Below, piece after piece: positions 42,030-50,573 of a DNA stretch of 64,000 nt. Source of the DNA: Ascidiaceihabitans sp039975415 (GTDB lineage Bacteria; Pseudomonadota; Alphaproteobacteria; Rhodobacterales; Rhodobacteraceae); assembly GCF_039975415.1 (NCBI RefSeq), contig NZ_JBDWHD010000005.1; one strand, written 5' to 3'. How positions within the stretch are numbered: position 1 is the stretch's first letter; each line of letters begins with the position of its first letter. A program made the position numbers and the translations under genes. The notes beneath the pieces are model-generated. The model did no database searches. It saw only the letters and a list, made by a program, of their open reading frames with translations, and was not told the DNA's origin.

Positions 42030-42330
42030 CCGATGAGACAGGCAGCCACGGTCAACTACCATGTTCACAAACCCCACCGTCAGGCGCAGCTTCTGGACTT
42101 TCAGGCCATCTGCAACGCATCTCGAAAGTTCCGCAGGCGACAATTGCCAAGTTTGAAGGGTTTGCACGCGGCGGTGGTCACGAATTGGCGCGTCGCGCAT
42201 GGCACGCCAAACCGGTCTGGGGCGTGCTTTGGAAATCATCCTAAGCGCACGCGATTTTGACGCGGACGAAGCCGAAGCGATGGGCACCATCAACAAAGCG
42301 CTCGTGGCAGATGAAATCGATGCCTATAAA
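42030..42330 (+). pseudogene. enoyl-CoA hydratase/isomerase, decayed
   Basis: In one frame S-G-H-L-Q-R-I-S-K-V-P-Q-A-T-I-A-K-F-E-G-F-A-R-G-G-G matches the crotonase oxyanion region. After a break, another frame gives Q-T-G-L-G-R-A-L-E-I-I-L-S-A-R-D-F-D-A-D-E-A and G-T-I-N-K-A-L-V-A-D-E-I-D, the later part of the same family. The middle is lost. It lies divergent to the dead LysR gene, likely its former target. Confidence 0.75.
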
Positions 42331-42545
42331 ACCAGTTCTTCGACCCCGAAAAGCTGCAGACGCTGCGGGCCTACCTTGACGCGGCGACATAGGAGGACAT
42401 TCCGCTGCGGCCGCCTTACGGGATATCTTTGAACAGGGGCGGTGCGATGCTTAACACCCGGTCCGAAGGCTATCTGGCCGCGCCCAGTTTCCAGAATTTC
42501 TACACAGGCTTGATGGACCGCTACAGGCGCACATCGATGCGTCAT
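42330..42545 (+). pseudogene. N-terminal fragment resembling a phytanoyl-CoA-dioxygenase-type protein
   Basis: After the hydratase remnant the frame changes to F-F-D-P-E-K-L-Q-T-L-R-A-Y-L-D-A-A-T, then TAG, then E-D-I-P-L-R-P-P-Y-G-I-S-L-N-R-G-G and S-E-G-Y-L-A-A-P-S-F-Q-N-F-Y. The opening helix recalls phytanoyl-CoA dioxygenase-like proteins, but the match is uncertain. The piece ends near 42545. Confidence 0.35.
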
Positions 42546-42883
42546 CAGTCACGCTGAACATCAACCTTAACCTTTATTGCGAGAACGGTCAGATCCCACC
42601 ACGAAACGCGGTACCAAAAGCTGTCAGTGCGGTAAAAAGATGGGTGTTGCCAACCGCAAAAAGTGACGGGTTCGCGCCGTTCTGAGCCGCGCGCATACCC
42701 ATCATCGCCTCTTTTCGGGCAGTCCTGAAAAGAGGCTGCCCAAACGGCTATGAACGGGGTCAAAGTCATCGCACATGTCATTTGTGTCCAGACCTGACAA
42801 TCATGATGCGGCCATTCCTGTGATTTATACGAACATCCCCAATGTCCGGAAGGTGCCAGTGCGCTGTCGGCTTGATTTTGCCG
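42546..42883. other. 338-base stretch, only remnants seen
   Basis: A minus-strand fragment near 42580-42720 reads E-A-M-M-G-M-R-A-A-Q-N-G-A-N-P-S-L-F and A-V-G-N-T-H-L-F-T-A-L-T-A-F-G. It is protein-like but has no start or end. No intact gene, RNA or repeat is visible. Confidence 0.35.
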
Positions 42884-43345
42884 TTACGTATCGACCGGAA
42901 GTGCCCCGGACACTTTCATTTGCCGTAAGATAAAATTGGTGGTGGTCGTGCGCACGACACCAAGTCGCAAAAGGCGGGACATGATGAAGTGTTCCAAAGC
43001 TTCCGGATCCGTTGCAGCAACTTTGAGGATATAGTCAAAGTCGCCTGTGATGGACGCACATTCAAGCACTTGGTCGTTGGTTTCAACAAAGGCATGAAAT
43101 TTATCTATCGACACAGCATCATGATTGATCAAAGACACCTGAACATGGGCCAATGCGTTCAAACCCAGCTTTTTGCCGTCCACGATTGCGGCGTAGCGGG
43201 TAATGAAACCTTCATCCTCCAGTCGCTTGACACGTCGCCAGCACGGGGAGGGAGACAAACCAACGGCATCCGACAGCGCCTGACTGCTGGCACGCCCGTC
43301 GCGCTGCAAAACCTTCAGGATTAGTTTTTCGAACGGATCAAGAAT
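42884..43345 (-). CDS. Lrp/AsnC-family regulator with no standard start codon
   Basis: 153 residues if read from ATT 43345 (L-D-P-F-E-K-L-I-L-K-V-L-Q-R-D-G-R). This gives the full family N-terminus and has GAGGTGA 4-5 bases upstream. The first conventional start is TTG at 43309, which would remove the first HTH helix. The HTH (L-S-D-A-V-G-L-S-P-S-P-C-W-R-R-V) and RAM domain (C-A-S-I-T-G-D-F-D-Y-I-L-K-V) are intact. Divergent from the ThDP enzyme gene (129-base gap), its likely target. Confidence 0.82.
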   Translation of the reverse strand: MLDPFEKLILKVLQRDGRASSQALSDAVGLSPSPCWRRVKRLEDEGFITRYAAIVDGKKLGLNALAHVQVSLINHDAVSIDKFHAFVETNDQVLECASITGDFDYILKVAATDPEALEHFIMSRLLRLGVVRTTTTNFILRQMKVSGALPVDT

Positions 43346-43474
43346 AAAGTCACCTCATATTGGCCATTTTTAGAAATAATTGGTCCAGCAATTACACATT
43401 AGTCAATGTATGCGACCGATTTCCCCCAAATCCAAGTGATAAACTTGTTTCAACTTCGCAGAAAGGGACACTTT

Positions 43475-45097
43475 ATGAGCCGCAAAAACTATGTCTACCA
43501 ATCCGTTGCCCGCGCGATCCACGATCACGGGGTGACAACACTGTTCGGGCTTATGGGGGATGCAAACCTGTTTATGGTAGACAGTTTCGTTCGGGACTGT
43601 GGTGGGCATTTTGTGCCAGCGGTTCACGAAGGAAGCACCGTTTTGATGGCGTCTGCTTTTGCACGAGTGTCCGGGGATGTTGGCGTGGCAACCGTCACCC
43701 ATGGGCCTGCCTTGTCAAATTGCATGACCGCCCTGACCGAAGCCGTGCGAGGCCATGCAGCGATTGTCATTTTGGCGGGCGATACGCCTGCGGACAATCC
43801 ACGCCATTTGCAAAGCATTGATCAACGCGAGATTGTGATGGCCACAGGCGCGGGATTTGAACAGCTTCGTACCCCTGGCACAACGGCGCAGGACGTTGCG
43901 CGCGCATTCTACCGTGCGCAGGTCGAACGCCGCCCCATCGTGCTTAACATGCCTGCAGATTTCATGTGGCAGGAAGCGGATTATGACAAACAGGTCCTGA
44001 ATGTCTTTGCAGCTCCGGGTGATGTTGCGCAAAGCGAATTGCTGGACAACGCCATTGGTATGATCGCATCTGCAAGACGGCCCTTGGTTCTGGCGGGTGG
44101 CGGCGCACTTGCTGCGCGCGAGCAACTGACCGCGCTAGCGGACCGATTGGAAGCACCGCTTGCGACGACCCTGCAAGCCAAGGGTTTGTTCAATGATCAC
44201 CCCTATAACATTGACATATTTGGAACCTTATCGACGCCGGCAGCCTATGACCTGACCCAGCAATCTGATTGTATACTTTGCTTTGGAACAGCATTGCATG
44301 ATTTTACAACGGATCGCGGCAAACTGATGGCAGGCAAACGCATCATCCAGATAGATGTGCAGCCGTCCGCAATCGGAGGTGGTTTGCATCCGGACATCGC
44401 ATTGGTGGCTGATGCTGGGCTGACCGCCGATAAAATCATGTATTGGCTTGATGAAGCCGAGATTGCGGCAAGCGGTTTTACCGCAGAGCTTGAGCCTTGG
44501 ACACTCGCCACACATGAGACCGGACCGCACACCGCGACTGAGGGTGTTATCAACTATGTGCAGGCATTGACGCAGTTGGAAGACGCCTTGCCAAAAAACA
44601 AAATTCTGGTCACCGACGGGGGGCGTTTCATGACGGAAGTGTGGTGCCGTGTGTCCGTGCCGGACCCGCAAAGCTTTGTCAGCACAGTCAACTTTGGTGC
44701 CATCGGATTGGGGCTGCAGGCCGCCGTCGGCGCCGGGGTTGCAGCGCCGAATCGCCCCATTGTTCTTTTTAGCGGCGATGGTGGGTTCATGATGGGCGGC
44801 ATCAACGAATTCAACACGGCGGTTCGGCTTGGTCTTGATCTGATCGTGATCATTGCAAACGATTCAGCCTATGGGGCCGAGCATATCCAGTTTGTTGATC
44901 GCAAAATGGACCCCAGCCTAACACAATTCCAGTGGCCTTCGTTTGCGCAGGTTGCGAGATCTCTTGGTGGCGAAGGGATTGAAGTGACATCAAAAGAACA
45001 GCTTGAAGGCGCGTTAGAGGCAGTCGCTGATCGCAACAAGCCCATTTTGATCGATTTACGATTGGACCCCAGCGACGTGCCCCGCATGCGCATTTGA
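43475..45097 (+). CDS. thiamine-diphosphate-dependent enzyme (acetolactate-synthase-like)
   Basis: 540 residues with the three POX/ALS domains. The catalytic Glu is in V-H-E-G-S-T-V-L-M-A-S-A-F-A-R (about residue 49). The central domain has L-V-L-A-G-G-G-A-L. The ThDP-binding motif is S-G-D-G-G-F-M-M-G-G-I-N-E-F ... I-I-A-N-D-S-A-Y-G. Real acetolactate synthases have a small subunit and a longer N-terminus; neither is here, so it is more likely a catabolic decarboxylase or lyase (benzoylformate, oxalyl-CoA or sulfo-acid type). The substrate is not set. ATG 43475 after GAAAGGGAC. Confidence 0.88.
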   Translation: MSRKNYVYQSVARAIHDHGVTTLFGLMGDANLFMVDSFVRDCGGHFVPAVHEGSTVLMASAFARVSGDVGVATVTHGPALSNCMTALTEAVRGHAAIVILAGDTPADNPRHLQSIDQREIVMATGAGFEQLRTPGTTAQDVARAFYRAQVERRPIVLNMPADFMWQEADYDKQVLNVFAAPGDVAQSELLDNAIGMIASARRPLVLAGGGALAAREQLTALADRLEAPLATTLQAKGLFNDHPYNIDIFGTLSTPAAYDLTQQSDCILCFGTALHDFTTDRGKLMAGKRIIQIDVQPSAIGGGLHPDIALVADAGLTADKIMYWLDEAEIAASGFTAELEPWTLATHETGPHTATEGVINYVQALTQLEDALPKNKILVTDGGRFMTEVWCRVSVPDPQSFVSTVNFGAIGLGLQAAVGAGVAAPNRPIVLFSGDGGFMMGGINEFNTAVRLGLDLIVIIANDSAYGAEHIQFVDRKMDPSLTQFQWPSFAQVARSLGGEGIEVTSKEQLEGALEAVADRNKPILIDLRLDPSDVPRMRI

Positions 45098-45128
45098 ACC
45101 GGTTAAAAGGGGAAAAGCCCCGATCAGG

Positions 45129-45266
45129 TCATGACCGTTGTCGGCTTGAGTGTGCCGCTGCCGCGCAAGTCTGGAAAGCCGAGACAATGCCGCGTGCACC
45201 GGTCTGGACAATGTCCGATATCGCAATCGCATCCGAAGGGCCGAGCCAGCGCCATGTCTTTTTCAT
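45129..45266 (-). pseudogene. uxuA: truncated mannonate dehydratase (N-terminal stub)
   Basis: ATG 45266 overlaps the kdgK stop as ATGA. The first 31 codons (K-K-T-W-R-W-L-G-P-S-D-A, I-V-Q-T-G-A-R-G-I-V-S-A) are a clear UxuA start. After F-Q-T the frame is foreign and ends at TGA after 45 codons. About 350 residues, including the metal site, are missing. The stub still shows that the uronate operon once included mannonate dehydration. Confidence 0.8.
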
Positions 45267-46183
45267 TGCGCAATGCCTTTGCCTTGGGGCGGCACAGACA
45301 CCAGCGCGCCTTTGTGCTGAACAACCTGTCGCGCCAACTGACAGCCCCGTTCGATGCCGGTCGCAATATCGCGTCCCATTAGGATTTCAGCAAAAACGCC
45401 TGCGTTGAAACTGTCTCCTGCTGCGGTTGTGTCGATGACATCTGTTACCGGATCAACCGTCACGGTGCCGCGCTGGTTTGGCGTTTGGAACACCACCGAC
45501 TGATCGCTGTTTTTCACCACAATCTGGCGCACGCCAACCCTTGCATAACGCTCAATTGTGTCTTGCGCGTTGTGATCCCCAAACCACACGGCTTCATCAT
45601 CATATGACGGCATCACAAGGTCACAGCAGGCTGCCGCCTGCATGGTCGTTGATGTCATCTGCTGTGTGTTGGTCCACAGACGCGGCCTGAGGTTTGTATC
45701 AAATGCAACCTCTTTACCGTGTCGTCTGGCCTGCCGCAGCGCCTGAAACAGATTTTCCCGCGACGGCTGATCAAGGATGGCCAGTGTTATGCCAGAATAA
45801 TAAATGAAATCCGCCTCTGCCATCGCCGTTTCAAGGGCTGCAACATCGACGGCCAGCTGTCTTGCTGCCGAACTATCGCGCCAATATGAAAAGCTTCTTT
45901 CACCATTGTTGAGGTGGATCAGATACAGTCCAACCGTCTTGTCGGGGATCACTTGGACAGCCGTGGAATTTATCCCGCTTGCGTCGATAAACGACCGCAT
46001 ATCCTGTGAAATTCTGTCGTCCCCAACCGCCGTAAAATAGCTGATGTCCAGATCAGGCGCGATTTGGGCCAGATACCAAGCCGTGTTGAAGGTGTCTCCG
46101 GCAAAGCCAAGCGTGAAATCGCGCGGCTGACCCGCTGGCGCCAGCTCTGCCATACATTCGCCAATTGCGAGAACACGTTTCAT
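45263..46183 (-). CDS. kdgK: 2-dehydro-3-deoxygluconate kinase
   Basis: 306 residues, PfkB/ribokinase fold: R-V-L-A-I-G-E-C-M-A-E-L at the N-terminus, G-F-A-G-D-T-F-N-T-A-W-Y-L-A, F-D-T-N-L-R-P-R-L-W, and the catalytic D-T-T-A-A-G-D-S-F-N-A-G. It phosphorylates KDG to KDPG, which enters the Entner-Doudoroff route. The operon with a TRAP uronate transporter, KdgF and an SDR supports KDG as substrate. It is followed by the uxuA stub. Confidence 0.92.
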   Translation of the reverse strand: MKRVLAIGECMAELAPAGQPRDFTLGFAGDTFNTAWYLAQIAPDLDISYFTAVGDDRISQDMRSFIDASGINSTAVQVIPDKTVGLYLIHLNNGERSFSYWRDSSAARQLAVDVAALETAMAEADFIYYSGITLAILDQPSRENLFQALRQARRHGKEVAFDTNLRPRLWTNTQQMTSTTMQAAACCDLVMPSYDDEAVWFGDHNAQDTIERYARVGVRQIVVKNSDQSVVFQTPNQRGTVTVDPVTDVIDTTAAGDSFNAGVFAEILMGRDIATGIERGCQLARQVVQHKGALVSVPPQGKGIAQ

Positions 46184-46185
46184 GA

Positions 46186-46497
46186 TTACAAGAAGTCATC
46201 GCGGCGCGGGGTAAAACTGTCGACAAGCGTCCCCGGGATCAGGCAGACGCAGCCATGGGTTTGACCAGAAGGGACGACAAAACTGTCGCCGGGGCCGAAT
46301 TCCTGATCTGTATCGCCGAGTGTGAACCGGAACCGGCCGCTTTCCACATAGGTTGACTGCACATGTGGGTGATCGTGCAATGCACCTATCGCACCAGATG
46401 CTTCAAACCGAAAGGCAACAACCATAAGGTCAGGGTGGTCTGACAGCACCTGACGCGTGACATGGGCACCGGTGGAGACAATTGGAAAATGGGACAC
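46186..46497 (-). CDS. kdgF: cupin KdgF, unsaturated-uronate linearising enzyme
   Basis: 103 residues. GTG 46497 is taken, with AGGAG 7 bases upstream, giving S-H-F-P-I-V. Metal-binding cupin pattern: G-A-L-H-D-H-P-H-V-Q-S-T-Y-V-E-S-G-R-F, then G-D-S-F-V-V-P-S-G-Q-T-H-G-C, ending D-S-F-T-P-R-R-D-D-F-L. These are close to KdgF, which turns 4,5-unsaturated monouronates from pectin or alginate into linear ketouronates. It sits 2 bases before kdgK and 16 bases after the SDR gene. Confidence 0.9.
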   Translation of the reverse strand: MSHFPIVSTGAHVTRQVLSDHPDLMVVAFRFEASGAIGALHDHPHVQSTYVESGRFRFTLGDTDQEFGPGDSFVVPSGQTHGCVCLIPGTLVDSFTPRRDDFL

Positions 46498-46513
46498 TGT
46501 GTGACTCCTGACT

Positions 46514-47257
46514 TTACGAAAATAGCATGCCGCCATTCAGATCAACATTGGTGCCTGTGACAAAGGCACTGTCATCGCAGGCAAGGAACAAAACGAGGTT
46601 GGCCGCGTCATCTACATGGCCCTGACGTTTCAATGGTGCATTTGCTTCAAAGCCACGGCGACCCGCATCGGGTGTGTGGATGTTGTGAAAGTCAGTGTCG
46701 ATCATGCCTGGGCACAAGGCGTTGACGCGGATATCCGGACCAAGTTCTTTGGCCAATCCACGGGTCATCGTCATCACAGCACCCTTGGCTGTGGCATATG
46801 CAACAGCCCCCGGTCCACCGCCGTCCCGACCGGCCTGGCTGGCCAGATTGACGATTGCGCCAGATTTCATCACAGCCAAACAGGCCTGTGTCATAAGAAA
46901 CGTGCTGGTCACGTTCAGGCTCATGACGGCGTTCCAATGTTCAACGGGCATCTCGGCAATGGTCTTCCGGGCGATCAAACCGCCAGCATTGTTTACAAGA
47001 ACGTCGACGCTGCCAAATGCTTCGACCGTCTTGGCAACAAGGGCTGTTACATCGGCTTCCTTGTTTAGATCGCCCTGCATGGCGAAGGCATTGCCCCCAG
47101 CTGCTTTGATGGCAGCAACGGTGGCATCGGCGCCTTCGGAGCTAGAGAAATAATTGATTGCAACATTGGCCCCTTCAGAGGCCAGTTTGGTTGCAATTGC
47201 TGCGCCGATGTCGCGGCCTGCTCCGGTAACGATGGCGGTTTTGCCTGCAAGTTTCAT
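46514..47257 (-). CDS. SDR-family oxidoreductase, probable DEH/uronate reductase
   Basis: 247 residues with Rossmann T-G-x3-G-x-G pattern (V-T-G-A-G-R-D-I-G-A-A-I), N-N-A-G, catalytic S (N-L-A-S-Q-A-G) and Y-x3-K (Y-A-T-A-K-G). In the operon order TRAP-SDR-kdgF-kdgK it most likely reduces the linear ketouronate (DEH) made by KdgF to KDG, as alginate-pathway SDRs do. The Kdu-type dehydrogenase role is the alternative. Start ATG 47257 with AAGGATCA upstream. Confidence 0.85.
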   Translation of the reverse strand: MKLAGKTAIVTGAGRDIGAAIATKLASEGANVAINYFSSSEGADATVAAIKAAGGNAFAMQGDLNKEADVTALVAKTVEAFGSVDVLVNNAGGLIARKTIAEMPVEHWNAVMSLNVTSTFLMTQACLAVMKSGAIVNLASQAGRDGGGPGAVAYATAKGAVMTMTRGLAKELGPDIRVNALCPGMIDTDFHNIHTPDAGRRGFEANAPLKRQGHVDDAANLVLFLACDDSAFVTGTNVDLNGGMLFS

Positions 47258-47351
47258 AGTGATCCTTCCTTTAGCGAGAGAGCGCCCCCGCCTTTGATTG
47301 TTTATGTGTGGACTGCCGCCGCGTACGTAAGACATGCGGAGGCGGCAGTTG

Positions 47352-48662
47352 TTATCGGAATGCCCCCGGCATGATCGTTTTCGGAAGCCAGAGAATGATT
47401 TCGGGGAATGCAGCCAGCAAGATTAAGATGATCAACATCGGCGCAAGAATGAACACAACCTCGCGCAGGACCTGCACCACATTCAGCCCTCCGATTGCTG
47501 CGGAGATAAGCAAACACAATCCGTAGGGCGGGGTAACCAGCCCGAACGCAAGCGAGACAATGCCAATGATGGCGAACGCGATCGGGTCAATGCCCCCGGC
47601 CTGTGCCACGGGCATCAGGACCGTGCCAAGGATGATGATTGTCGGGATCGCATCAATGAACAGACCAAAGACCAAGAACAAAGCCGCGATTAACAAAGCC
47701 GTGCCAAAGGGTCCGAATTCCCATGCGGTCAGTACGCTGACGATCAGGCGTGGTGCGTTATAGAAGGACAACAACCACCCGAACGCCGACGCCGTGCCAA
47801 TTGCAAAAAGCGAAATCGCAGCAAAGCGTGCCGTGTCATACAAAATGCCACCGAGGTCTTTGGGGGTGACTGTTTTGTATACAAACATGCCCAAGATCAG
47901 TGCGTAGCCTGCGGCGATGATGGCGCTTTCTGTGGGCGTTACAAGGCCACCAACGATCCCGCCAATCACAAAGACGGGCGTTAGCAGGGCCAAAGCAGCC
48001 CCCTTCAAAGCGGCCCAGAATTCGGCCCAGTTGGGCGAGGCTGTGACCGGATAATTGCGGGCCTTTGCAAAGCCGTAGACCGTCGCCATCAAGGCCAGTC
48101 CGATCATCAGACCCGGGATTGCACCGCCCAGAAACAACGCCCCGACAGATACCTGCATGACGCCGCCCCAGACGATCATCAGGATCGACGGCGGAATGAT
48201 CACCCCCATCACCGAAGAACACGCCGTAATTGCCACGGCAAAGCGGGTATCGTAGCCCTCTTTCTGCATCGCGGGGATCAGGATTTTGCCTATGCCTGCC
48301 GCATCCGCCGTGGAAGACCCGGAAATGCCGGCAAACAACATGGATACCGCGACGTTCACATGACCCAGCCCACCGGGCATCCAGCCCGTCAAGACGCGGG
48401 CAAGCTCGATCAGGCGGTCGGTGACTCTGCCTGAATTCATCAGGTTCGCCGCCAATAAAAAGAACGGAACAGCAAGCAGGATGAACGAATTGTAAGACTG
48501 GAACATTCGGTCCAGAACTATAAATGGTGTCAGGCGCAGCTCAAGCAGCACAACGGGAATTGTCGACAGCCCCAACGCAAAAGCCACAGGGATGCGGATA
48601 AAGATCAAAGCCAAAAATCCAGCAATCAGAATGGCCGCCGCGGTTCCTGTATCAAGTATCAT
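47352..48662 (-). CDS. TRAP transporter large permease (uronate operon)
   Basis: 436 residues, DctM family: F-I-R-I-P-V-A-F-A-L-G-L, N-S-F-I-L-L-A-V-P-F-F, G-I-S-G-S-S-T-A-D-A-A-G, G-V-I-I-P-P-S-I-L-M-I-V and G-L-V-T-P-P-Y-G-L-C-L. ATG 48662 overlaps the small-subunit stop (ATGA). With the neighbouring DctQ and DctP proteins it should import mono- or disaccharide uronates with Na+. Confidence 0.93.
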   Translation of the reverse strand: MILDTGTAAAILIAGFLALIFIRIPVAFALGLSTIPVVLLELRLTPFIVLDRMFQSYNSFILLAVPFFLLAANLMNSGRVTDRLIELARVLTGWMPGGLGHVNVAVSMLFAGISGSSTADAAGIGKILIPAMQKEGYDTRFAVAITACSSVMGVIIPPSILMIVWGGVMQVSVGALFLGGAIPGLMIGLALMATVYGFAKARNYPVTASPNWAEFWAALKGAALALLTPVFVIGGIVGGLVTPTESAIIAAGYALILGMFVYKTVTPKDLGGILYDTARFAAISLFAIGTASAFGWLLSFYNAPRLIVSVLTAWEFGPFGTALLIAALFLVFGLFIDAIPTIIILGTVLMPVAQAGGIDPIAFAIIGIVSLAFGLVTPPYGLCLLISAAIGGLNVVQVLREVVFILAPMLIILILLAAFPEIILWLPKTIMPGAFR

Positions 48663-49153
48663 GACGGGGTCCCTTCGCGGCTGCGAAATGCTGTGAAGGC
48701 TTCGACCAAACGGTAACCGGACAACAAAAGCCAAAGTCCGCCTGCGATTGGCACAGAAATATGTGTGATCATCAGATTTGCGCGCATCATGACCGACCGT
48801 TGTTTGCCGCCAAATTCAGCATATTCAATGCCGTAGAACAGGAACAAAGCCCCAAAAACCATGATCGCAACGTGGACGACACCGTCTTGTACCAATCGCG
48901 CGAAAGGTCCCTTGGCATCACGTGTGATGCGGACGTCAAAATGAGTACCATCCCAGACGGCGACGACAGAACCGATCATGACGATCCAGATAAACAAGAA
49001 GGTTGCCAGTTCTTCGGTCCAAAGAAATGTCGGGATCAATCCCGTATAGCGAGAGATAACCTGCATCGCGACGGGAACGGCAAGTGCGCCCATCAAAACG
49101 CCAAGCAGAATTCGAAGCCCTTTGCAGAACTTATCAAGATATCGTCCAAACAT
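48659..49153 (-). CDS. TRAP transporter small permease (uronate operon)
   Basis: 164 residues, four membrane helices, DctQ motifs V-I-S-R-Y-T-G-L and T-E-E-L-A-T-F-L-F-I-W-I-V-M-I-G, H-F-D-V-R. ATG 49153 is chosen; the stop overlaps the large-subunit start by 4 bases. Confidence 0.92.
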   Translation of the reverse strand: MFGRYLDKFCKGLRILLGVLMGALAVPVAMQVISRYTGLIPTFLWTEELATFLFIWIVMIGSVVAVWDGTHFDVRITRDAKGPFARLVQDGVVHVAIMVFGALFLFYGIEYAEFGGKQRSVMMRANLMITHISVPIAGGLWLLLSGYRLVEAFTAFRSREGTPS

Positions 49154-49249
49154 GATCTGCCCTAATTCGCAGTGGGACGCGGCAGGCCGCATCCAAAGTT
49201 TGCGCCAACGGGCGGAGGAAAAACCGTCCTCCGCCCGGTAACCGGGAGA

Positions 49250-50233
49250 TCACATACCGCGAACGTTTTCGAGAAGCTCTGTCGCACCAAGCTGAGCCGC
49301 GTAGGCGTCCTGAACCGGTCCTACCAATTCAAGCATTTGATCACGGCCTTCGAATTGGTGGATCACAACCTGACCGGCTGCTTCCATTTCTTTCAGGATT
49401 TCACCGTCTGCACCGGATTCCAATGCACGACCAAACGCCCCTGCTTCGGCACCAGCCGCTTTGATGGCGGCCTGAAGGTCAGCGTCCAGCGCATCAAAAA
49501 CTTTCGCAGAAAACACAATTGGGCGCACTGTAATGGTGTGCTGTGTCAGCGAAATATGCGGCGCAACTTCGTAGAACTTCAGGTTCTGGATCGACGCCGC
49601 TTCGTTTTCAAAGCCTGCAATCACGCCCGTCTGGATTGCATTGTAGACTTCGTTGTACGCAATCGCTGCCGGCGCAGCCCCCACAGCATCAAAGGTTTGT
49701 GCCTGAATAGGCGCACCCATGACGCGCATACGGTGATCGGCAAGTTCTTCCATGCTGGTGATTGGCTCGGCTGAGACCAGGTTGCGGACGCCTCCACCGT
49801 GGTAGCCGACGATCACAATGCCCGCCGCTTCACGCAGATCCGCTTCGAGGGGGGCAAAGGCATCCGAAGACAAGACAGCATTCCAATGATCCAAATCGCG
49901 GAACAGGAACGGCATGTCCATCAAGGGGATAGAGTCAGAGAAGACGGCCATGTTTGAAGGCGCGAGGATCGTGTAATCCACAGCGACACCCTGATTGAGG
50001 TAGGTCACATAATCGGATTCAACCCCCAATTCGCCATTCAAGCGCAGGTCAAATGACACATCGCCATCATAGTTTTCTGCAACAAGGCGTTCGAATTCAC
50101 GCATTGTTTTTGTGAACGCATGGTCTTCGTCAAACATGCTGGCGCCGCGCAAAACGGTTTCAGCGCTCACTGCCGTAACAGAGCCAAGTAAGGCTGCCGA
50201 AACGGCCATGGTTTTTAGTGAGAAGTTGAACAT
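49250..50233 (-). CDS. TRAP substrate-binding protein (uronate operon)
   Basis: 327 residues. Signal peptide F-N-F-S-L-K-T-M-A-V-S-A-A-L ... V-S-A. DctP core: R-G-A-S-M-F-D-E-D-H-A-F-T, D-M-P-F-L-F-R, the substrate Arg region D-H-R-M-R-V-M-G-A-P, and Y-N-A-I-Q-T-G-V-I-A-G-F-E-N. ATG 50233 after a GGGAGGAT site. First gene of the operon; the promoter should lie in 50240-50510 with the TGGGATA sites. Confidence 0.93.
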   Translation of the reverse strand: MFNFSLKTMAVSAALLGSVTAVSAETVLRGASMFDEDHAFTKTMREFERLVAENYDGDVSFDLRLNGELGVESDYVTYLNQGVAVDYTILAPSNMAVFSDSIPLMDMPFLFRDLDHWNAVLSSDAFAPLEADLREAAGIVIVGYHGGGVRNLVSAEPITSMEELADHRMRVMGAPIQAQTFDAVGAAPAAIAYNEVYNAIQTGVIAGFENEAASIQNLKFYEVAPHISLTQHTITVRPIVFSAKVFDALDADLQAAIKAAGAEAGAFGRALESGADGEILKEMEAAGQVVIHQFEGRDQMLELVGPVQDAYAAQLGATELLENVRGM

Positions 50234-50573
50234 TCTATCCTCCCAGATCAGGTTCAAAACTTTTTGACCCGCCTTTTGTGGCCGGCAATCTGTGCGAGGG
50301 CGGTTTGGAACGGCAAGCCAGATCTGCAACAAATCCCCGTGCGGGCAATCGTCGCTTTCCTCCCTGACAAGCGCGGCACCTCGTCCTTCGCTCATGGGGG
50401 CAATCAAAACTCCATCTGGGATACTAGTCAACATATAAATTTCACCACACAGTAAAACTTGGAATATTTCTTATAAAAATATGGGATATTGTGACTTCTA
50501 GTATCCCAAATTTACCCTATGATTCCAAATAAGTTTCTGCGACACTGCATCGAAATTGAGGTTAGAAACGACT
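50234..50573. promoter_or_regulatory. divergent control region with three TGGGATA half-sites
   Basis: TGGGATACT (50417-50425), TGGGATATT (50482-50490) and, inverted, AGTATCCCA (50500-50508). The last two form a 27-base dyad (9-base arms, 9-base spacer), and GGGATACTAG / CTAGTATCCC recur at 50418 and 50498. Such spaced copies would allow a dimeric GntR protein to loop or block both the TRAP operon and its own gene. Confidence 0.65.

Noticed and set aside
45109..45121. GGGG-AAAAG-CCCC as terminator of the ThDP gene
   Set aside because: A 4-base stem without a T-run is too weak to call.
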